From positions 62,001-126,000 of the forward strand of contig NZ_RIAS01000014.1 of assembly GCF_003719335.1 (NCBI RefSeq): a stretch of DNA of 64,000 nucleotides, read 5' to 3'. Under the pieces are notes generated by a model. The model saw only the letters and a list, made by a program, of their open reading frames with translations. It was not told the origin of the DNA and did not search any database. The translations under genes were made by a program, and so were the position numbers. Shown here one piece after another: positions 8,315 to 16,942 of the stretch. This DNA comes from Paenibacillus amylolyticus (GTDB lineage Bacteria > Bacillota > Bacilli > Paenibacillales > Paenibacillaceae). Numbering within the stretch: the stretch's first letter is position 1; every line of letters starts with the position of its first letter.

Positions 8315-10258
8315 GTGAAGAGCTCTACGGAATGTAATGCTCATATTGAGCAGTGGTGTCGATCAGCCGTGCGGTTGCAATGTATTCGGTCTTATCGTGC
8401 ACAACATGAGGCAGTTCCAGATCTGTCCGAGTTTGAAGCACATACGGGTTTTTTCTTTATTCTTACATATGGAGAGATCGGAGTGAGGGTGTCGGATGAA
8501 TTTGTTCATTGCCGCTCACCTTACATTTTCCATGGAGGAGAGGAGAAGAATACGAGTTTTGAAGTGCCAGATCATCATCAGGAATGGGCCGGATATCTGG
8601 TTTTATATACAGCGTTGTCTGCATCATCAGAGGGTCATGAGAACTTGGCTCATTCTTATGGATTTGCACCAAACGCGATACTGCCGATTCAGGAAAAATG
8701 TGAAGCGATGGAACGGCACTGGAACAGCAATGAGCTTTTAGATCGGCTACAAGCCCAATCGATCTTTTTGCCATTGGTGTACGAGGTTTTGAGCCAAAAG
8801 CTACAGACACTTGTGAATACAGAGAGTACTAAACCCAACATCGTTACCGAGGCAATCCAATATATTCAAGCGCACTATAGGGAGTCCATTACAGCGGAGA
8901 AACTGGCAGGCAGATATCATTGCAGCACGAGTTATTTATCGCGTTTATTCCGCAACCAGATCGGACTGGGGCCAATCGAGTATCTGATTCATGAGCGTGT
9001 GCACCGGGCCAAGCAGCTACTGTTGAATTCGGATGCACGGATTCAGGATGTTGCAAGCAAGGTAGGCTATGCAGATGTATATTATTTCAGTCGATTATTC
9101 AAAAAACACACCGGTCGTTCCCCGCTTCAATTTCGCGCGGAACATCAGCAAGCCGCTCAGGTTCAGAATAATCCATTATGCCGTTTGGAATCGTCCATTG
9201 TCTCCCTTCCCTTTGATTCTCATAATGAGAATGAGTCTTATTATCAATGGAATGAGGAAGGGGATACATCCATGTTTCGATTTTCAAGACCTGCCTTTGG
9301 AGCCATGATGGTATTATGTACATCGTTGATTCTCAGTGCATGTCAGGCAAGCCATTCTACAGGAGGGACTGCGGCTCAAGAGTCCGCAAGCCAAACAGCT
9401 GCAACGACCGCATCAGACAGCACTGTCGCCGAAACGAGGATTTATAAACACTTAAAAGGCGAAACAGCCATCCCTGTGCATCCACAGCGTGTTGTCAGCT
9501 TCTTTCATCTGGGTGAGCTTATGGCACTTGGCGTGAAGCCAGTGGGCACAACGACATATATTCTGGATAATCCACATATCAGCGACAAGACGGGTATTAC
9601 CGATGTTGGCGTTCCACCGGATGCAGAGAAAATTTTGTCGCTGGAGCCGGACTTGATCGTAACTACGGCTGCATTTGCTGAAGCTGTAGAGGGTGGATAT
9701 GATGCGCTGAAGCAGATTGCGCCAACGATTGTGGTCGAGCAGTATAACGATCCCCTCAAAGATGTGGAGATGTTTGGCGATATTCTCGGAAAACAAGAAG
9801 AAGCGAAGCAATGGAAAGCCAATTTCACAGCCAAAATCGCTGAATATAAGGAAAAAATCAAACCTTATGTGAAAGCTGACGAAACGTTCTCCATATTAAA
9901 CGTACGCCCAGATGCCGTGTTTGTATACGGAGATACCAATATGGGAGGCAACATTTTATACAAATACCTGGGTCTGAAACCAGCGGCGAAGGTTGATTCA
10001 GATGTAATCCATGGCGATACGTGGGAGATTTCCAGCGAGGTGATTCCCGATTATATCGGTGATCGTCTGTTCCTTGCGGTGAACAAGGGAGCGGAGAGCA
10101 AGCTCAAGGCTATGCAGAAGCTTATTGACGCTTCACCAGCAGGGAAATCGGGACATGTGTACTCGATTGATTTCGATCAATTCCTGCCAAGTGACCCTGT
10201 CGCGGTCGAGAAGCAGCTGGACATTATTACGGAATTATTGATTGAAAAAGCTCAATAA
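8315..10258 (+). CDS. AraC regulator fused in frame to a siderophore-binding lipoprotein
   Basis: One uninterrupted frame of 647 codons from a GTG at 8315, preceded by AGGGGGAGAT. Residues 1-285 form an AraC regulator: an N-terminal sensing domain, then helix-turn-helix segments near 190-230 (TAEKLAGRYHCSTSYLSRLF) and 245-285 (IQDVASKVGYADVYYFSRLF). Residues 286-319 are an unconserved-looking linker. From Met320 the sequence is a complete lipoprotein: signal segment, lipobox LSAC, low-complexity spacer and a class III ferric-siderophore binding domain (IPVHPQRVVSFFHLGELMALGVKP). No stop separates the halves, yet the junction carries a Fur-like palindrome and a ribosome site. It may make a fusion, the two proteins separately, or both. 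Confidence 0.8.
   Translation: MKSSTECNAHIEQWCRSAVRLQCIRSYRAQHEAVPDLSEFEAHTGFFFILTYGEIGVRVSDEFVHCRSPYIFHGGEEKNTSFEVPDHHQEWAGYLVLYTALSASSEGHENLAHSYGFAPNAILPIQEKCEAMERHWNSNELLDRLQAQSIFLPLVYEVLSQKLQTLVNTESTKPNIVTEAIQYIQAHYRESITAEKLAGRYHCSTSYLSRLFRNQIGLGPIEYLIHERVHRAKQLLLNSDARIQDVASKVGYADVYYFSRLFKKHTGRSPLQFRAEHQQAAQVQNNPLCRLESSIVSLPFDSHNENESYYQWNEEGDTSMFRFSRPAFGAMMVLCTSLILSACQASHSTGGTAAQESASQTAATTASDSTVAETRIYKHLKGETAIPVHPQRVVSFFHLGELMALGVKPVGTTTYILDNPHISDKTGITDVGVPPDAEKILSLEPDLIVTTAAFAEAVEGGYDALKQIAPTIVVEQYNDPLKDVEMFGDILGKQEEAKQWKANFTAKIAEYKEKIKPYVKADETFSILNVRPDAVFVYGDTNMGGNILYKYLGLKPAAKVDSDVIHGDTWEISSEVIPDYIGDRLFLAVNKGAESKLKAMQKLIDASPAGKSGHVYSIDFDQFLPSDPVAVEKQLDIITELLIEKAQ
9215..9248 (+). promoter_or_regulatory. 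Fur-like box inside the AraC-lipoprotein ORF
   Basis: TTCTCATAATGAGAA is a perfect palindrome (9218-9232), extended on the right by TGAGTCTTATTATCAA. It resembles the Fur box upstream of the other lipoprotein at 4867-4905. It lies 24-57 bases before the internal ATG at 9272, exactly where an independent promoter for the lipoprotein half would sit. Confidence 0.65.
9272..10258 (+). CDS. Probable independently translated siderophore-binding lipoprotein (internal start)
   Basis: The internal ATG at 9272 is preceded by GAGGAAGGGG with 8 bases of spacing, an excellent ribosome site. Translation from here gives 328 residues with a normal lipoprotein signal (MFRFSRPAFGAMMVLCTS, then LILSAC) and full-length binding domain, the usual size for the family. 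The upstream Fur-like palindrome supports iron-regulated expression from this point. As a free lipoprotein it would capture ferric siderophore at the outer face of the membrane. Its transporter partners are not in the window. This entry overlaps the longer fusion frame on purpose; which form is made is not decidable from sequence. Confidence 0.75.
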   Translation: MFRFSRPAFGAMMVLCTSLILSACQASHSTGGTAAQESASQTAATTASDSTVAETRIYKHLKGETAIPVHPQRVVSFFHLGELMALGVKPVGTTTYILDNPHISDKTGITDVGVPPDAEKILSLEPDLIVTTAAFAEAVEGGYDALKQIAPTIVVEQYNDPLKDVEMFGDILGKQEEAKQWKANFTAKIAEYKEKIKPYVKADETFSILNVRPDAVFVYGDTNMGGNILYKYLGLKPAAKVDSDVIHGDTWEISSEVIPDYIGDRLFLAVNKGAESKLKAMQKLIDASPAGKSGHVYSIDFDQFLPSDPVAVEKQLDIITELLIEKAQ

Positions 10259-10405
10259 GTCTGGTTAGCCAGAATGTCATCCAGGCTACACATAGTTTAC
10301 ATTGATTCAAGCCGGCGTGAAGGGGTAGAATAACGAGAGAATGCTTTATATTTCCAGTCTTATTCAGGAAGGATTATACTACCTTTTGCAAAGGAGAGTT
10401 CTCGA

Positions 10406-11257
10406 ATGAATCATATCCCGGAGTACACGTTGAATGATGGCTTGAAAGTGCCTGCGATTGGATTTGGTACGTACAGTTTGAAAGGGGAAGCAGGGGTTCA
10501 ATCCATTGCGTCTGCGTTTGATGCAGGGTATCGCTTGATTGATACAGCGTACAATTATGAAAATGAAGCTACCGTTGGTAGAGCAATCAAACAAAGCTCC
10601 ATCGCGAGAGAGGAACTGCTCATTACCTCCAAACTGCCGGGCAGATATCATGCCTATGACAAAGCGTTGGTCGCGATTCAGGAATCATTGTACAGAGCCG
10701 ATCTGGACTATTATGACCTGTATCTGATCCACTGGCCTAATCCCAAGCAGGATATGTATGTAGAGGCATGGCAGGCTTTAATTGAAGCGAAAAAACGCGG
10801 GTACATCCGCTCCGTTGGTGTCAGCAACTTCCTGCCTGAGCATAATGAACGGCTGGTACAGGAGACGGGCGTCGCGCCAAGTCTGAATCAGATCGAACTG
10901 CATCCCTTCTTCGATCAAGCGAAGCAGCGGGAGCAGGATGCAAAGCATGGCATTGTGAACGAATCCTGGAGTCCCATCGGACGTGGGAATGATGCTTTAC
11001 AGGATATTTTGAAGGACGAGAATATTGTCCGCATTGCAGAAACGCACGGCAAAACGCCTACACAGATCATTCTGCGCTGGCATATCCAGCTTGGCTCTAT
11101 TCCGATTCCTAAGGCAGGTTCCTTGCAGCATCAACAGGAGAATATTGATATTTTTGATTTCGAGCTGAACGCAGAGGAGATGCAGGTTATTGCCTCGTTT
11201 AATCATCCGGATGGACGGTTGTGGAACCAGGACCCGAGCGAGTATGAGGAATTTTGA
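10406..11257 (+). CDS. Aldo/keto reductase
   Basis: A 283-residue NAD(P)H-dependent oxidoreductase of the AKR superfamily. The catalytic tetrad is visible as Asp46, Tyr51 (DTAYNYENE), Lys76 (ITSKLPG) and His109 (YLIHWPNP). VGVSNFLPEH and the C-terminal IPIPKAGSLQHQQEN (cofactor phosphate site) are further family hallmarks. The length is the usual one for bacterial 2,5-diketogluconate reductase-like members. AAAGGAGAG precedes the ATG. The physiological carbonyl substrate cannot be assigned. A small membrane protein gene follows 30 bases later, on the same strand. Confidence 0.92.
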   Translation: MNHIPEYTLNDGLKVPAIGFGTYSLKGEAGVQSIASAFDAGYRLIDTAYNYENEATVGRAIKQSSIAREELLITSKLPGRYHAYDKALVAIQESLYRADLDYYDLYLIHWPNPKQDMYVEAWQALIEAKKRGYIRSVGVSNFLPEHNERLVQETGVAPSLNQIELHPFFDQAKQREQDAKHGIVNESWSPIGRGNDALQDILKDENIVRIAETHGKTPTQIILRWHIQLGSIPIPKAGSLQHQQENIDIFDFELNAEEMQVIASFNHPDGRLWNQDPSEYEEF

Positions 11258-11287
11258 TAAGTTGGTGTGAGGAGAGGGCGATGAGGA

Positions 11288-11467
11288 GTGGCGGCTAATT
11301 GGTGGCTTGCACTGATTATTATGGTCATGGTCAATGGAGTTACAGCCTGGAGTCTATGGACGGGGGAACGAGTCCATCGAAAAGCAATAAAATGGTTTTT
11401 TGTTGTGGCCAATGTAATTGGATTAGGCCTAGCCATCTCTCAATTTTTTTGGATGGATTTCAGCTGA
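11288..11467 (+). CDS. Small two-helix membrane protein of unknown function (59 aa)
   Basis: A GTG at 11288, preceded by GGAGAGGG with about 9 bases spacing, opens a 59-codon frame ending in TGA at 11465. The product has two clear hydrophobic stretches, around residues 5-23 (WWLALIIMVMVNGVTAWSLW) and 36-55 (WFFVVANVIGLGLAISQFFW), separated by a basic loop (ERVHRKAIK). A strong terminator follows immediately, which supports it being the last gene of the aldo/keto reductase unit. I recognise no family. Confidence 0.55.
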   Translation: MAANWWLALIIMVMVNGVTAWSLWTGERVHRKAIKWFFVVANVIGLGLAISQFFWMDFS

Positions 11468-11472
11468 AATGC

Positions 11473-11522
11473 AAAGAAAGGGTTGCCTCCATGTCGGAAT
11501 GACAGGAAGCAGCCCTTTCTTT
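11473..11522. terminator. Bidirectional terminator
   Basis: AAAGAAAGGGTTGC (11473-11486) pairs with GCAGCCCTTTCTTT (11509-11522). It lies between the convergent small membrane protein gene and the GH38 gene and can serve both. Confidence 0.8.
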
Positions 11523-11568
11523 AGCTATGATTATTGCTATTTTAGCTGCGGTTTATGAATAGGGTGGA

Positions 11569-14500
11569 TCAGTTTGAAGCATGCGAAATACGGAACGTCA
11601 GAATCTCATATGGCTTGATGTCAAAAGCAATACGCGCGTTCTCCACACGGCACTCTGCTTCGATGTTCTCCAGCAAATCACATGCGTACGCTGTGATGCC
11701 TGTTCCTTCAGATAATTGCAGGGAAGCACGGCTGCGGCGGCCATGGGCTTCGTAGACGCGGATGATCATGTCATCGTTGTCCTCGGCTTTTTTGATTACC
11801 TCAAGCACGACATTCTCCTGATCCACAGAAGCGAGCGACCATGTACCCGGCAATGTTCCGGTTTGTGAACTAATTTCCAGACCAACCAACGGACGGTTGA
11901 GATCATAAGCTGCCTGGATAACACGTCCCTCACGGAAATCACCCTGATGCGGATAGAGGGAGTAGGTGAACACATGTTGCTCTTTGTCGGCATTTTCATT
12001 CGGATAGGTTGCGCTCTTGATCAGGGACAGGCGCATCACCGAATTGTGAATGTCATATCCGTATTTGCAGTCATTCAGCAAGGCGGCCCCGTAGCCACTC
12101 TCCGCAAGATCTGCCCATTTCTGACCACATACCTCAAAACGAGCCTGATCCCAGCTTGTATTGCGGTGTGTTGCGCGTTCCACGTTACCGTACTGGATTT
12201 CATATACGGCTTTTTCACTCCAAATATCAAGTGGGAAGGCAACTTTAAGCAGCAAATGCTCCTGTTTCCAGTCTACGAAGGTGCGGAAGTCAATCCGCCG
12301 TGTATGTGCGTAGAAAATGATCGTTTGTTCAACGACAGAGTCCAGGAATTGTCTTTTTACTTCAAGCACGGAACGTACCGGGCCGCTTTCTACCCATTCC
12401 ATCGACTGCAGGTTATTAATCTCCCACATATGTTGTTCATAATAATCGTCTATGTTCCATGCCTCATACTCCGCAGGACGATCCTCGAATACTTGCAGCA
12501 CATTGCCGCGCTCACCGGATTGAAGCAGTTCACGCCCCTCCAGCTTGTCCCACACGGATATAAATTCAGCACTTTCATTCAGACGAATATCATACCAAGG
12601 GGTCTCGATGGATTGCTGCTCAGAATGCCACTGTGCAACCGATACACCTGCACTGCTACGTTCAGCGGCGGCATCTGGTGTGATGCGGAACGTTTTGTAT
12701 CCTGCAGCAGGCACGTTCTCTGCGAGGAACACAAGGCCACCCTCTGGTGTGTTCTGGCTTGGTACAGGACGCTCTCCATCATACACCGTTACTTTATTCG
12801 CAAAAGTAGGCAGTTCCACCACGTCTGTCCGTGCAAAGCCGGTGCTGTTAAAAACAACGATGGCTTCGCCGTCCGACGTAATCTGGCTCACAATGCCGTT
12901 CAAGGCGCTGCTTTTCAACTCGTCGGTGACACGTAACACCTCTTCATACTGCTCCTGTGAATCGATGTATACTTGCTCAATGGAGCTGCCTGGCAGAATA
13001 TCATGGAACTGATTCAGCATCGTTAGCTTCCAAGCGTGTTCCAATGCGTCGGTTGGGTAGGCAGCTTGTGCATCCGCTTGACGTTGAATCATGGAGAACA
13101 GCTCGGCATCGGACAGTGCAAATTCGCTGTGACGGTTATACTTTTTATTACGAGCCATAGACGTGTACGTACCGCGATGATATTCGAGATACAACTCTCC
13201 TGACCAGCGTGGGACTGAATGTACGCCCTCTAAATTCTGCTCTAACTTTTCAAAAAATTCACGCACAAATGTACGTTTTACCGTTGGTACGCCGGGAAGT
13301 CCTTTTTCAAGCCGTCTGCCGTGTTCCAGCATTTCCTCGGTTGGCCCACCTCCGCCGTCTCCGTAGCCGAAGCATTGCAATACATCGGTGTTGATGTTTT
13401 TGTTCTGGTATCGCTGCCAGGTGCCTTTCACTTGTGAAGCATTAAAACGTCCGTTGTATGTTGTCTCGAAACGGTGCTTTCCGAATTCCGGGTGTGGAAT
13501 ATAGTCTTTAGCCGTAATGAAATGTGTCAGAACCTCAGAACCGTCAATGCCTCTCCAGTACATCGTGTCGTTTGGAATCTGGTTGGTATCATTCCAGGCA
13601 ATTTTGGTCGTCATAAAATAATCGATCCCGCTCTTTCGCATAATCTGCGGCATTGCTGCGCTGTAACCAAATACATCGGGCAGCCAGAGCACACGATTCT
13701 CAACGCCGAATTCTTCCTTGAAGAAACGTTTGCCGTAGATAATCTGGCGGATCATCGATTCGCCCGAGATCAGGTTACAATCGGCTTCCAGCCACATCGA
13801 ACCTTCCGCTTCCCAGCGTCCTTCGGCAACTTTTTCTTTGATTTTCTCATATAAAGACGGGAAGTCTGCTTTCAGATATGCATAGAGCTGCGGCTGGGAG
13901 GACATGAAGGTGTACTCCGGAAATTTATCCATCAGATAGAGCACACTGGCGAAGCTGCGAATAACCTTTTCCCGTGTCTGATCCAGCGTCCACAGCCAGG
14001 CCACATCAATATGAGTGTGACCAATACAGTGAACGGTCGGGATATGATCACTATCGGGACGAGTTTCTCCATAGATGTGGTTTTGCAGATGCTCGCGTGC
14101 TTTCAGCACGGATGCGTGAAAAGATGCACTGTTTTCCTGGCGTAAATCGAGCAGATTTACAGCTTCGTTCAGCTGTTCGATCAATTTCAGACGCTCCAGA
14201 TCATCCTCGCGCAGAAGGTCTGCCGCATCCAGTGCAGCCTTCAGGTCATAATACAAATTCGAGACAGGCTCATGATGCTCGGCAATATATACGTTCAGGA
14301 AAACATCGGCTGCGGACGTACTGCAATAGGCGTACAGCGCCAGTTCAAACTCTTCCCCTTTGACAGCAGCAGGAGTCAGGTCGATCTCGGTATGATTCAC
14401 ATCCAGACCACAGATCAGCTCTCCGTTCAGGAAGGCCAGAAACTGCGGGTTATCATAGTTCCAAATATCTGTAGCACCGGTAACGATGGCGCAGACGACC

Positions 14501-14748
14501 TTTTTTCCTTCCAGATGGTCGGGAATCTGAATGCGGGTTTTGAAGCAGCTATGTACATCCTTGCCGCCCCAGCCGTCCCCTTTGCGGAACACGTTCCATG
14601 AAGAAGGGTCTTCATGCACGAGATCCCATGTATGGTATCCGCTCTCTTTATGATAAAGCTCGGGTATATATGTCTTTGACGTTAATCGTGCACTTTCCAA
14701 GTGTTTCACAATCGTTTGGATTCGAGTAGACAAGGAATTCAATTTCAT
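11569..14748 (-). CDS. Alpha-mannosidase, glycoside hydrolase family 38
   Basis: A 1059-residue retaining, zinc-dependent alpha-mannosidase with no signal peptide, so probably cytoplasmic. GHTHIDVAWLW holds the His and Asp zinc ligands. LPDVFGYSAAMPQI holds the catalytic nucleophile Asp. GDGGGGPTEEM and MLNQFHDILPGSSIEQVY are further GH38 hallmarks, followed by the C-terminal beta-sandwich region. It removes alpha-linked mannose from imported oligosaccharides. The start ATG is at 14748. It is a single-gene unit divergent from an AraC regulator at 15122, with a mobile-looking inverted-repeat element between them. A paralogue lies at the far end of the window (60783). Confidence 0.93.
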   Translation of the reverse strand: MKLNSLSTRIQTIVKHLESARLTSKTYIPELYHKESGYHTWDLVHEDPSSWNVFRKGDGWGGKDVHSCFKTRIQIPDHLEGKKVVCAIVTGATDIWNYDNPQFLAFLNGELICGLDVNHTEIDLTPAAVKGEEFELALYAYCSTSAADVFLNVYIAEHHEPVSNLYYDLKAALDAADLLREDDLERLKLIEQLNEAVNLLDLRQENSASFHASVLKAREHLQNHIYGETRPDSDHIPTVHCIGHTHIDVAWLWTLDQTREKVIRSFASVLYLMDKFPEYTFMSSQPQLYAYLKADFPSLYEKIKEKVAEGRWEAEGSMWLEADCNLISGESMIRQIIYGKRFFKEEFGVENRVLWLPDVFGYSAAMPQIMRKSGIDYFMTTKIAWNDTNQIPNDTMYWRGIDGSEVLTHFITAKDYIPHPEFGKHRFETTYNGRFNASQVKGTWQRYQNKNINTDVLQCFGYGDGGGGPTEEMLEHGRRLEKGLPGVPTVKRTFVREFFEKLEQNLEGVHSVPRWSGELYLEYHRGTYTSMARNKKYNRHSEFALSDAELFSMIQRQADAQAAYPTDALEHAWKLTMLNQFHDILPGSSIEQVYIDSQEQYEEVLRVTDELKSSALNGIVSQITSDGEAIVVFNSTGFARTDVVELPTFANKVTVYDGERPVPSQNTPEGGLVFLAENVPAAGYKTFRITPDAAAERSSAGVSVAQWHSEQQSIETPWYDIRLNESAEFISVWDKLEGRELLQSGERGNVLQVFEDRPAEYEAWNIDDYYEQHMWEINNLQSMEWVESGPVRSVLEVKRQFLDSVVEQTIIFYAHTRRIDFRTFVDWKQEHLLLKVAFPLDIWSEKAVYEIQYGNVERATHRNTSWDQARFEVCGQKWADLAESGYGAALLNDCKYGYDIHNSVMRLSLIKSATYPNENADKEQHVFTYSLYPHQGDFREGRVIQAAYDLNRPLVGLEISSQTGTLPGTWSLASVDQENVVLEVIKKAEDNDDMIIRVYEAHGRRSRASLQLSEGTGITAYACDLLENIEAECRVENARIAFDIKPYEILTFRISHASN

Positions 14749-14943
14749 ATGTGTTTCCCACCTTGGTATTTAGTAAGTACAAGCTGTGAGGGTTACTTCA
14801 ACAACAATAGACGCTTCAATATTGAAAACGCTGACATTTTAACTTTATCATATCAAATCAGAAATGATCGAAACTACGTAATGTATGCTGAAAATGCCGT
14901 ATTTTTATTGCATTTCATGCTAAAATGAAGGTAGGAATGATTA

Positions 14944-15103
14944 GGGCGTGTCTTGAAACCTACTGAAGTGCATCTTTTACCCCCTTTTCGCCCCCTGCTG
15001 CGTCATTTCCCCTTGACGTGCCCCGGCACGCCTGCGGGAAACTTCCTTGCTTGGAACGAAAATTCGGCAAAATCTGCTTTCTTCAGCGTTTTCAGACCCG
15101 CCC
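14944..15103. mobile_element. MITE-like element, 160 bp, TA-flanked terminal inverted repeats
   Basis: The left end GGGCGTGTCTTGAAACC (14944) matches the reverse complement of the right end (GGGCGGGTCTGAAAACG, ending at 15103) with one indel and few mismatches. Both ends are flanked by TA (14942-14943 and 15104-15105), as expected for a TA target duplication. There is no coding capacity. The interior contains the short hairpin CGTGCCCCGGCACG. TA duplication is characteristic of IS630/Tc1-mariner-type transposition, so this could be a non-autonomous relative. That assignment is inference. Confidence 0.6.
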
Positions 15104-15121
15104 TAGGGAAGGAGCATGTCC

Positions 15122-16039
15122 ATGACATCATCGGTTTTGGCATATGAAAAGGGATATGCGATCCATGTGAACCAGCCGGGGGATTCCCTTTATTATTACC
15201 TGGACTATGACGAGCGTTCGCATGATCTCAATATGGAGTTTCAGCATTTTCACGATTTTTATGAAATTTGCATTTTGCTGGATCGGACCGCTGCACATAT
15301 TATTGAAGGCAGTTTATACGAGATGCACCCCTATGATATTGTGTTGCTTCGGCCTGCTCTGCTTCATAAAACCCAATATCCGAGGGGCTTGCCGACTAAA
15401 CGGTTAATGATTAATTTTGCTATTCCTCGAAGTGTACCTGGACTTGAGAACGGTTACAGCGAGCTGTTTACGATATTTAATGCGCAGGTTCCCATTCTCC
15501 GCTTCTCGGAAGAACGGCGTAAGGAAGTTCTTGCGCCCCTTAACGACATTTTTGCAATATCACAGCAGTTATCTCCTATTCAATCGGTTGCTATTCATCA
15601 TAAGTTTGTTGAGTTTCTATGTGGTCTTCATCGTTATGCGGCGGAGAATAGTTATGTACGTGAGGAAAAAGGATCATCCATGACCCAGCGAATGTACGCT
15701 ATTGCATCCTATATTCACAGCCACTATCAGCAGGAGATGTCACTGGATGACGTGTCCAGACGATTTTATGTCAGTGCACATCATTTATCGCGCCAGTTCA
15801 ACAAAGTCACAGGCTTCACGTTTACGGAATATGTGCAGATGACTCGGATTCGAAATGCCCAACAAATGCTGCTCCATTCGAGTGAGAAAATTACGGATAT
15901 TGCTGCCCAATGTGGCTTCACCAGCTTTTCGCAGTTCAATCGCATTTTTAATAAGCAGAATGGAATGTCGCCTAGCGCCTATCGACGCAGCAGACCAGCA
16001 CAGGATGAGCGTGAGATGGTACTTGTAGGGGAGGGATAG
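15122..16039 (+). CDS. AraC family transcriptional regulator
   Basis: A 305-residue regulator with an N-terminal cupin-like sensing domain (EFQHFHDFYEICILLD, then a jelly-roll-like pattern) and a C-terminal double helix-turn-helix near residues 205-295 (SLDDVSRRFYVSAHHLSRQF and ITDIAAQCGFTSFSQFNRIF). I prefer the ATG at 15122 because AAGGAG at 15109-15114 is 7 bases away. The ATG at 15116 would leave only one base. The ribosome site abuts the right end of the inverted-repeat element. It is divergent from the GH38 mannosidase gene and is the natural candidate to regulate it in response to a sugar. Confidence 0.9.
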   Translation: MTSSVLAYEKGYAIHVNQPGDSLYYYLDYDERSHDLNMEFQHFHDFYEICILLDRTAAHIIEGSLYEMHPYDIVLLRPALLHKTQYPRGLPTKRLMINFAIPRSVPGLENGYSELFTIFNAQVPILRFSEERRKEVLAPLNDIFAISQQLSPIQSVAIHHKFVEFLCGLHRYAAENSYVREEKGSSMTQRMYAIASYIHSHYQQEMSLDDVSRRFYVSAHHLSRQFNKVTGFTFTEYVQMTRIRNAQQMLLHSSEKITDIAAQCGFTSFSQFNRIFNKQNGMSPSAYRRSRPAQDEREMVLVGEG

Positions 16040-16174
16040 AGGATAAGGTGACTTAAAAAGTAGTAAGGAGCATTAAGCAAACCGCATCAGCCTAAGCAGG
16101 TATGAGTGAGAGTTAGATCGAGTGTCTGAAGTGTGAGGTATGAGCGAGATAATCGGAAACTTGGCACAAAATAG

Positions 16175-16210
16175 GAAGAGTCAACTGCCAAGTTAGGGAG
16201 TTGACTCTTC
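16175..16210. terminator. Hairpin between convergent AraC and ABC transporter genes
   Basis: GAAGAGTCAACT (16175-16186) pairs perfectly with AGTTGACTCTTC (16199-16210), a 12-bp stem with a 12-base loop. The T-tract is weak, but the position between convergent genes fits termination. Confidence 0.6.
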
Positions 16211-16255
16211 ACCATATAGGGGAGTTAATTCATTTCAATACATAAAAAGTTTATT

Positions 16256-16942
16256 CTAAGACGTTGCAGCGAGCGTTAAAACTCCGTCATTCATTCGGTA
16301 TACCTTATCGCAATAGGCAAGCATACGCTCATCATGCGTGACCATAATAGCCGCTTTTTGGCGTGATTTGACCTCTTGTGCCATGAGACTGACTACTTCG
16401 TGGGCTCGCTTGGTATCCAAACTTGCGGTGGGCTCGTCTGCCAGGATCAGGTTAGGATCATTCATTAGAGCACGAGCAATGGCTGTCCGCTGTTTCTCGC
16501 CGCCTGACAATTCCTCTGGGAATTTTCGCAGCTTTTGTCCGAGCCCAAGCTCTTCCAGCAGCTTCGTGGCGAATTGCTGATCTTCCCTCCGGATCGTTCC
16601 AGACATTCTTTTGACAACGAGAAGTTGGTCGAGTACATGGAGATAAGGAACCAGATTGGATGATTGCATAATAAAGCCGATTTCTCTCAACCGGATCGTA
16701 GATAATTTTTTCTCTGTAAGTGTAGAGATCACATTTCCATTCAGTCTAACTTCTCCCTCGGTAGCTTTGAGCATAGCCCCGGCAATGGACAAGAACGTAC
16801 TTTTACCCGAACCGGATGGTCCAACGACAGCAGCAAATTCTCCTGGCTCTACGGATAAGGACACATGATCAAGAGCCTTCATCTGATTACTTCCTTCACC
16901 GTAAATCATCGTGACTTCTTTCATCTGCAGACCTTTCGTCAT
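16256..16942 (-). CDS. ABC transporter ATP-binding protein (MacB/LolD type)
   Basis: A 228-residue ATPase. Walker A is GPSGSGKST, the Q-loop lies in IGFIMQSSNLVPYL, the signature is LSGGEKQRTAIARAL, and Walker B is LILADEPTASLD, followed by the H-loop MVTHD. The MacB/LolD class couples to FtsX-type permeases, and such a permease gene ends one base into this start (TAATG overlap). GGGAGGG lies 7 bases before the ATG. The pair probably exports or extrudes a hydrophobic or antimicrobial compound, under control of the TetR gene upstream. The substrate is unknown. Confidence 0.93.
   Translation of the reverse strand: MTKGLQMKEVTMIYGEGSNQMKALDHVSLSVEPGEFAAVVGPSGSGKSTFLSIAGAMLKATEGEVRLNGNVISTLTEKKLSTIRLREIGFIMQSSNLVPYLHVLDQLLVVKRMSGTIRREDQQFATKLLEELGLGQKLRKFPEELSGGEKQRTAIARALMNDPNLILADEPTASLDTKRAHEVVSLMAQEVKSRQKAAIMVTHDERMLAYCDKVYRMNDGVLTLAATS

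Noticed and set aside
11947..12936. 329-codon ORF antisense to the GH38 gene
   Set aside because: Complement of strongly coding sequence with clear GH38 motifs; composition and lack of motifs mark it as a shadow.
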